From: Inonotus obliquus
Lineage: Eukaryota; Basidiomycota; Agaricomycetes; Hymenochaetales; Hymenochaetaceae
Assembly (NCBI GenBank): GCA_032164295.1
Contig: JAJHTX010000010.1
Span: forward strand, 1,736,001 to 1,800,000
Reading direction: 5' to 3'
DNA: 64,000 nt
Positions 58,901 through 64,000 of the stretch are shown here, piece after piece (position 1 is the stretch's first letter; every line of letters starts with the position of its first letter). The position numbers were made by a program, and so were the translations under genes. Below the pieces are notes generated by a model. The model saw only the letters and a list, made by a program, of their open reading frames with translations. It was not told where the DNA came from and did no database searches.

Positions 58901-59740
58901 TGGACTTGTCGGAATTCTTATGCTTTGCGAAAGCCATAGGACGATTTTGTTCTTGTTTGTACATTGTTGTTCGTGTCGTCACCAAGGTGTAGAATTGCAG
59001 TATATTCAAGACTCTATACTTTATATCTCAACGCGATAATCTATCACTTACAGAGCTTCGAGGAGTATGTGTATGGTTCGGAATGTCGCAGAGAGCACGC
59101 TTTAGTCATGGAATCGGTAATCGGAATATCCTCGTAGACAAAGATCATACACTTTACTCAAACTTGCCAGTTACTGTTCCTTGTTCACCAGACTTTCAGA
59201 AGTATTCGGTTGAGTAGATTGATACACCAAATACAGTTATCCCATCATTACAGAGAAACCTTGCAAGAAGAACACATGCAAAAGTGTTTATAGCAGAAAT
59301 AATCTTAGATTAGGTCAAGTTGCATGCTGCGTAGTTGTTTTGTCGATTATCTAAAACAACTAGTCCAGGACTGGCTTGACGGAAAGTTGTTCAGTACATC
59401 GGATTGCGTCTAACAACTCATGATGTGTGAGTTATGGTCAGCTCGGAGCTTCTTATTCTGGTTCTGAGAGAAAGGAGAGTAACATTCTTATTTAATGTAG
59501 CATAGTTTGTAAAAGTCTTATCTAGACGGATGGAGTCGGCTATTCTGTTATTGTGAAGTTGCAGATATGTTTCGACGGACCATATATTTAGGGCCGTCTA
59601 TCGGACTTACAGTTACTGCAGGTAGGCCTATGAAAGTCTACTGATGAGGTTACGGTATACTACATCTCTCCAAGTAAATGGAATCAGCTCAGAATAGCAA
59701 CAGATCATTACTTTTTTGCAACCTGAAATTACAGGGAAAT
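58901..59740. repeat. NLR4 3' flank
   Basis: Last copy of the NLR 3'-flank repeat. Homology continues to about 59710 (CTCAGAATAGCAACAGATCA) and then stops, before a small-gene copy would be expected, so this is the right edge of the cluster amplification. Confidence 0.6.
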
Positions 59741-61050
59741 TCATAAAAATCATCACGAAAATCTCAAAATAAATCTATACGAATATACATTATATAATCA
59801 TGTCCAAGCATCTTAGTCATCGTATACAGGGTCCATCGCGATTTTAACTGGATTATAAGTGAAGTACAAGTCGTATATTTGATTGTAAGCATAGAATAAC
59901 AATTTTCGCTCGCTATAAGGAAAGACAATGGTAACAGTCTGCATATAGGTACTAAGAAAGCCATTTGTCTGATTTATAGTGTAAATATCATTGTAATTTT
60001 GTGTTTATAAAGTAACTAGAATAATAGTCGAAGCTATACAAGTCTAGAACAAATATTCTTGATCTCTTATTATCCAGGAAAAAGAATTTCAAGAGAACCA
60101 AAAGTTCTCTTGAGAATTGCTTGTCCCTTATTAGAGTTGTTGAGTGCGTATATTGAGAGGGTAAGTGCGAAATACTCATTACAAACGATAGAAACGACTT
60201 CTTGAGTAAAAAAAATCAGCTTTCGAAATAATAAGTATCACGACAGAGTTATTTTCTTCTCATGTTGACAAGTCAGATGTATGCGGTTACGTGTGACATC
60301 ATCACTTTATTCCATACTGTTAGAAAACGCTCGCCCTAAAGGGACTATACAGTAACCACAATAGGACGGTCCAGTTGGTTACGGGTTCGGCGATGCTTTT
60401 CTAAGAGTTTCCGGAGCCTACTCGGTTTTCGCAAGCAGGGCAGATTTCCAAGTATACTAAGCGTTGCCTCAGACGCTTTCGTTTAACTGATCAAGTCGAG
60501 CCTTAACCTCGTTGACAGACTAGTAGGACAGTGTCGACTGCCGTTCGTAAGCTTCCCTAGTCGGTGGGCGACTAATCAATTGTTCCACGCCGTAGAGTAA
60601 GAGAGGTTAAGCAGATTAGGTGGTCTTCAGATTAGAAGCTAGAGGCCTAAGAGGACTCGATGGACAAAACGATCGAAAGAAAGATAGGGAGCTACGGTCT
60701 AAGTCTACAACTATTTATACCTTTTCCTCATGTTGTGGATGGACCACTTCCTACGCTCCGTAGTTCCTACTCTCGATCTGATTCGTTATTCTAGCTTCCA
60801 AACTTGTCTGGTATTCCCATTGTTCTGCTGCGGATTGACTCATCGACTGCGCCCTGTGCAAGGCGATGACTCAGCGTTGACTCATCTTGACTTGAACTGA
60901 ATTGACACCTATGCTCGGGGTCGGCCTTGTGCTGTGCCCTGTGCATAGAGTGAGTCAGTGAGTGAGTCATTGAATGCGTGTTCGTATGCCATTGGTTTTG
61001 CATGGCTGCGCCGTAGTTAGAGTTCGCTCGTCCGCAGTTGCTCGTGTATT
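59741..61050. other. AT-rich intergenic, no gene seen
   Basis: 59741-60260 is strongly AT-rich with only spurious frames. 60300-60760 is more balanced, with a TATTTATACC promoter-like sequence near 60712 but no recognised product. A small GAGTGAGTCA tandem lies at 60949-60972. Confidence 0.4.
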
Positions 61051-61827
61051 TTAAGGAATTCCGTCGGGGTTCCGTTGTATAGCATCTGGGGCTATGAAGG
61101 CTGTGATTTGCTTGTCGCCTCGGGACTCTTGTTCGGGGCCGTCAAGTGTGATTCGACATCGGATATCATCGTGGGGAAACCAAGGTGGTTTGATGTAGGT
61201 GCCTATGGCGATGAGTAGCCGTACACTTCGTCGAGTATCGTTTGAAGGTATTCTCCAGCCTAGGTATAGGTTTCCTTGTAGTCGAATAGCTTTGCAGTAT
61301 GCCCATAGTTCCCTGAGTGTATTTGCAACCCATGCCGCTGTTATCGGTGAGCGGCGGTTTGTAACATAGTCTGCACTGATCTCCACGAATGTGCTTGGGC
61401 ACTCGAGTGCTAATATGTCGTGGATTCCTACTATTGTCCAGTGCGTCTTTGGTTGCATGCCTATTGCCGTATCCATTGCTATTGTTGACCTTGTGCGATT
61501 TCGAACGACCTCCGGGGGATTGTGGTATTCTCGATAAGCTGTTGCTCGTTCGCTGGACACATGATACGTCAACATGCCCATTGCCTCCCGTAGTATTATC
61601 TTGTGTAGGTCTTCGATGATCTGTCGCACTCTTCTGCATTTATAGCAAGCCATTGGAGGTTGCTGTACTTGCTGCATCGTTTGCAAAGGTTTAGTGTGAT
61701 CATTGGGATTAGCGTTGCTAGCCGATGCTTCTTGATCGTCGGCTTTGGATTGTATTAGCCGTGCATGTTCTTCGCTTCTCGCTGTCGATCCTGATCGTCT
61801 CCGGCCAGTGAAATTAACCGGTCCCAT
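61051..61827 (-). CDS. Hypothetical protein, 258 aa
   Basis: One uninterrupted reading frame from ATG 61827 to a stop at 61051; no family recognised. The first 60 residues are basic and low-complexity (MGPVNFTGRRRSGS). A CYKCRR dicysteine motif at about residue 61 precedes a helical segment (RQIIEDLHKIILREAMGML) and a globular C-terminal part with many Trp/Pro (IKPPWFPHDDIRCRI). No signal peptide or transmembrane segment. Lack of introns in a 777-bp frame is unusual for this region and could mean a mobile-element origin. Real but of unknown role, or a fragment of an unrecognised element. Confidence 0.45.
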   Translation of the reverse strand: MGPVNFTGRRRSGSTARSEEHARLIQSKADDQEASASNANPNDHTKPLQTMQQVQQPPMACYKCRRVRQIIEDLHKIILREAMGMLTYHVSSERATAYREYHNPPEVVRNRTRSTIAMDTAIGMQPKTHWTIVGIHDILALECPSTFVEISADYVTNRRSPITAAWVANTLRELWAYCKAIRLQGNLYLGWRIPSNDTRRSVRLLIAIGTYIKPPWFPHDDIRCRITLDGPEQESRGDKQITAFIAPDAIQRNPDGIP

Positions 61828-61992
61828 CCGGGGTAGTTTCGATCGACGTTCCTAATCGAATCAAAATTTCAGCACAATCCTTTCACATACTTATTCAAGT
61901 CTGATGTGTCGTCTCTTCCTTCTGCCACTGCCATCTCATGCATCCCATTCTCTTTTATAATCCCTAGATGTCCACCATCGTATCATTGCTGA

Positions 61993-62289
<297 letters not shown>

Positions 62290-62296
62290 CCAACCT

Positions 62297-63125
62297 TCAC
62301 ACCCCTTTCACGTCAGGAACAACAGCTTGTCCACCGAGTCTACCTTCAGTAACGACTTCGATCGACACGCAAATAACTTCGTTTGCAAGTGACGAAAGTT
62401 GGGCAACCATGCTGTTCATGGTTTCCTTTAGGTCTAACATTTCACCCTGCACATCTACATCGACAACCTTGGACAAGTTTCCGTGTGCGATAGCCTTTGT
62501 GACTTTCAAAATTGAACGCACTTGGTTAGTGAGATTGCTTGCCATTTTCTGCGCGACCCTGGTGAGTACCATTGTTGCGAATAGGTTCTCCAAATAGTAC
62601 ACTCACATTCACATTGCGAGTCAAGTCTGCCCAAATGCCCTGAACGCCTTCAACACAAGCCTGTCCACAGAGGATATCTTGTGTACCGACTTCAAGCGCA
62701 ACATGTGTGACTTCGCTAGCGAATGTGCTAAGCTGGTCCACCATGGAATTGACCGTCTCCTTAAGAGTTGCCATTCCACCCTCGACCTGAATTTAAACCT
62801 TCTGGGTCAAGTCACCACACGCGACAGCAGTAGTGACTGCCGCAATAGATTGCACTTGATCCGTCAAGTTTGAGCACATTCGGTTCATGATATCAGCGCC
62901 CAAGTAAAGATCGATAAAGAATGAAGCGAACGTATGTAACTGTAAGCCGTTCCCATACTCCCTCTGCATCCAGAACGACTACTTAACCTCCCAACTAACC
63001 CTAACTAGCTACTTCAAGTGTGAGCCTCGTATCCTCAGTAGCTAATGCTCTCAGTCGACTAACCATTCCATTTACAATATTCTTGAGATCCAGGATCTCT
63101 CCATGCTTGGAGAGGTCTTCGACGG
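62297..63125 (-). pseudogene. HAMP-repeat (group III) histidine kinase fragment
   Basis: Minus-strand sequence reads as successive HAMP repeats of a Nik1/Os1-type hybrid histidine kinase: VEDLSKHGEILDLKNIVNGM (63130-63070), SNLTDQVQSIAAVTTAVACG (about 62870-62810), MATLKETVNSMVDQLSTFAS, GVQGIWADLTRNVN, then MASNLTNQVRSILKVTKAIA and LKETMNSMVAQLSSLANEV. Stops, a TAA after GDLTQKV, and frame changes break it. No kinase or receiver domain is present. These kinases normally sense osmotic stress upstream of the HOG pathway; this copy is dead. Confidence 0.75.
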
Positions 63126-64000
63126 CGACAGCTTCTGCAACCTGAGCTTGGGAAAGTCCAATATCATATATCTCAGAGATGGTTACGAAAACAATGTGTC
63201 CGGGAAGGTCGAGTTACCCGTCCTGGCCAAAAACATTGGCACATCACCTCTCTTCGATCGTAGAGCCTCTGCGCATATCGCACGTTTGTAGGACGGTGCG
63301 TACTTTATCCCTCTCTTTTGGTGAGCTATGGTCGTATTTATGCATGCATCCGCCTCAGAAAAGGAGAACGGATCCGACCAGGCCATATACATGGAGTCAA
63401 GAGGTCAAATGAGGCTGCACTCAATTTTCGAGCCGAATGTTATGGTAGTCCATATGACGACGATTCAGGCGACGAACGTACCAGCGTTTATCCTGTGCTC
63501 GAGACACTTTTCCTTCAGGAAGTAGGTTTTGAAGAGGATGCTGACTGGTGGATCACTTTCATTGAAGTGCCGAAGTTTCGAGGGAAAGTCCAATGTCACT
63601 TACTTCAGAGATCATGATGGATACGAAAGCAATGGGTCGAGTTATCTGCCTTGGACGAAAATATTGGCGTGAAGCTAGGGAGCACATTTGGAATGGTGGG
63701 GTGGTGGGGTTCTTCTTGGTGAGGCATTGGTTGAGGGTATGTATCCTTGGTATGTCTATCAACCTACGCATTCCGAAAAGAACATGGTATGTGCTGAGGA
63801 GTGCGTTGAAACGAAGCACCTTCAATGTTGTTGTATAGTAGTCATGTATAAAGTACAAATCAATTTAGCTACATTTTTGCTATTTCATTAAGTGATAGTT
63901 TGGGAAAAGAATTATGGGTCATCGAGCTGGCTTGTATGCGCTTGTAGCACTTATATACCGCCATAAGAATGACGAAAATCAACGATTATTTTAGTCACTT
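63126..64000. other. Unresolved coding-like relic sequence
   Basis: Contains a diverged direct repeat of about 90 bp (63147-63240 and 63583-63670), each copy translating to GKSN..Y.RD..GYE.N, suggesting two remnants of one exon. A 99-codon frame at 63318-63617 has no recognised family. No intact gene. Confidence 0.35.

Overview
This looks like nuclear DNA of a mushroom-forming basidiomycete (Agaricomycete). Genes are broken by many very short introns (about 45-60 nt, GT..AG with CTGAC/CTAAC-like branch sites). The gene content also fits: C2-NACHT-WD40 NLR-type proteins, a Tnp2-type (CACTA) transposase, group III histidine-kinase HAMP repeats and a fungal phospholipid:diacylglycerol acyltransferase. 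The taxonomic call is an inference from gene content and intron style.

Layout. 0-7.3 kb is ordinary genic DNA: the 5' end of an NAD(P)-dependent reductase (-), an RRM RNA-binding protein with an RG-rich tail (-), an unrecognised protein of about 319 aa (+) and a PDAT/LRO1-like acyltransferase (+). From 7.6 kb to 59.7 kb lies an expanded NLR cluster. It has four C2-helical-NACHT-WD40 genes: NLR1 (11871-17080, -), NLR2 (34644-39848, +), NLR3 (44165-49374, +) and NLR4 (53681-58900, +). It also has four copies of a small two-exon gene (A 8417-9115, B 30867-31565, C 41066-41740, D 50311-51106, all -). Units B, C and D repeat the order small gene (-), spacer, TATA, NLR (+), 3' flank. NLR1 is inverted relative to small gene A. 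Between NLR1 and unit B sits a transposon graveyard (17.4-30.3 kb): two copies of a GGTAC-rich repeat, a 980-bp foldback element, a Tnp2 transposase relic split by an inserted block, a TA-flanked MITE, and a probable LTR/gag fragment. 59.7-64 kb holds an unrecognised 258-aa ORF and fragments of a Ubp15/USP7-type protease and of a HAMP-repeat histidine kinase.

How it fits together. The NLRs share an eight-exon structure with nearly constant exon lengths. They encode a C2 domain (probably a membrane/Ca2+ module), a helical segment, a NACHT NTPase and 14 WD40 repeats (two seven-blade propellers' worth), plus a conserved tail. The WD repeats are almost identical between paralogues except at a few fixed positions, especially the residues just after the GH dipeptide. 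That pattern is known from Podospora HET-E/HET-D-type recognition receptors. Only NLR4 reads open throughout. NLR1 and NLR2 have exon 3 one base out of frame at the same place, and NLR3 has a one-base deletion in its last WD repeat. NLR3 is also a mosaic of NLR4-like and NLR2-like sequence. The picture is a birth-and-death immune or allorecognition cluster with a linked, uncharacterised companion gene.
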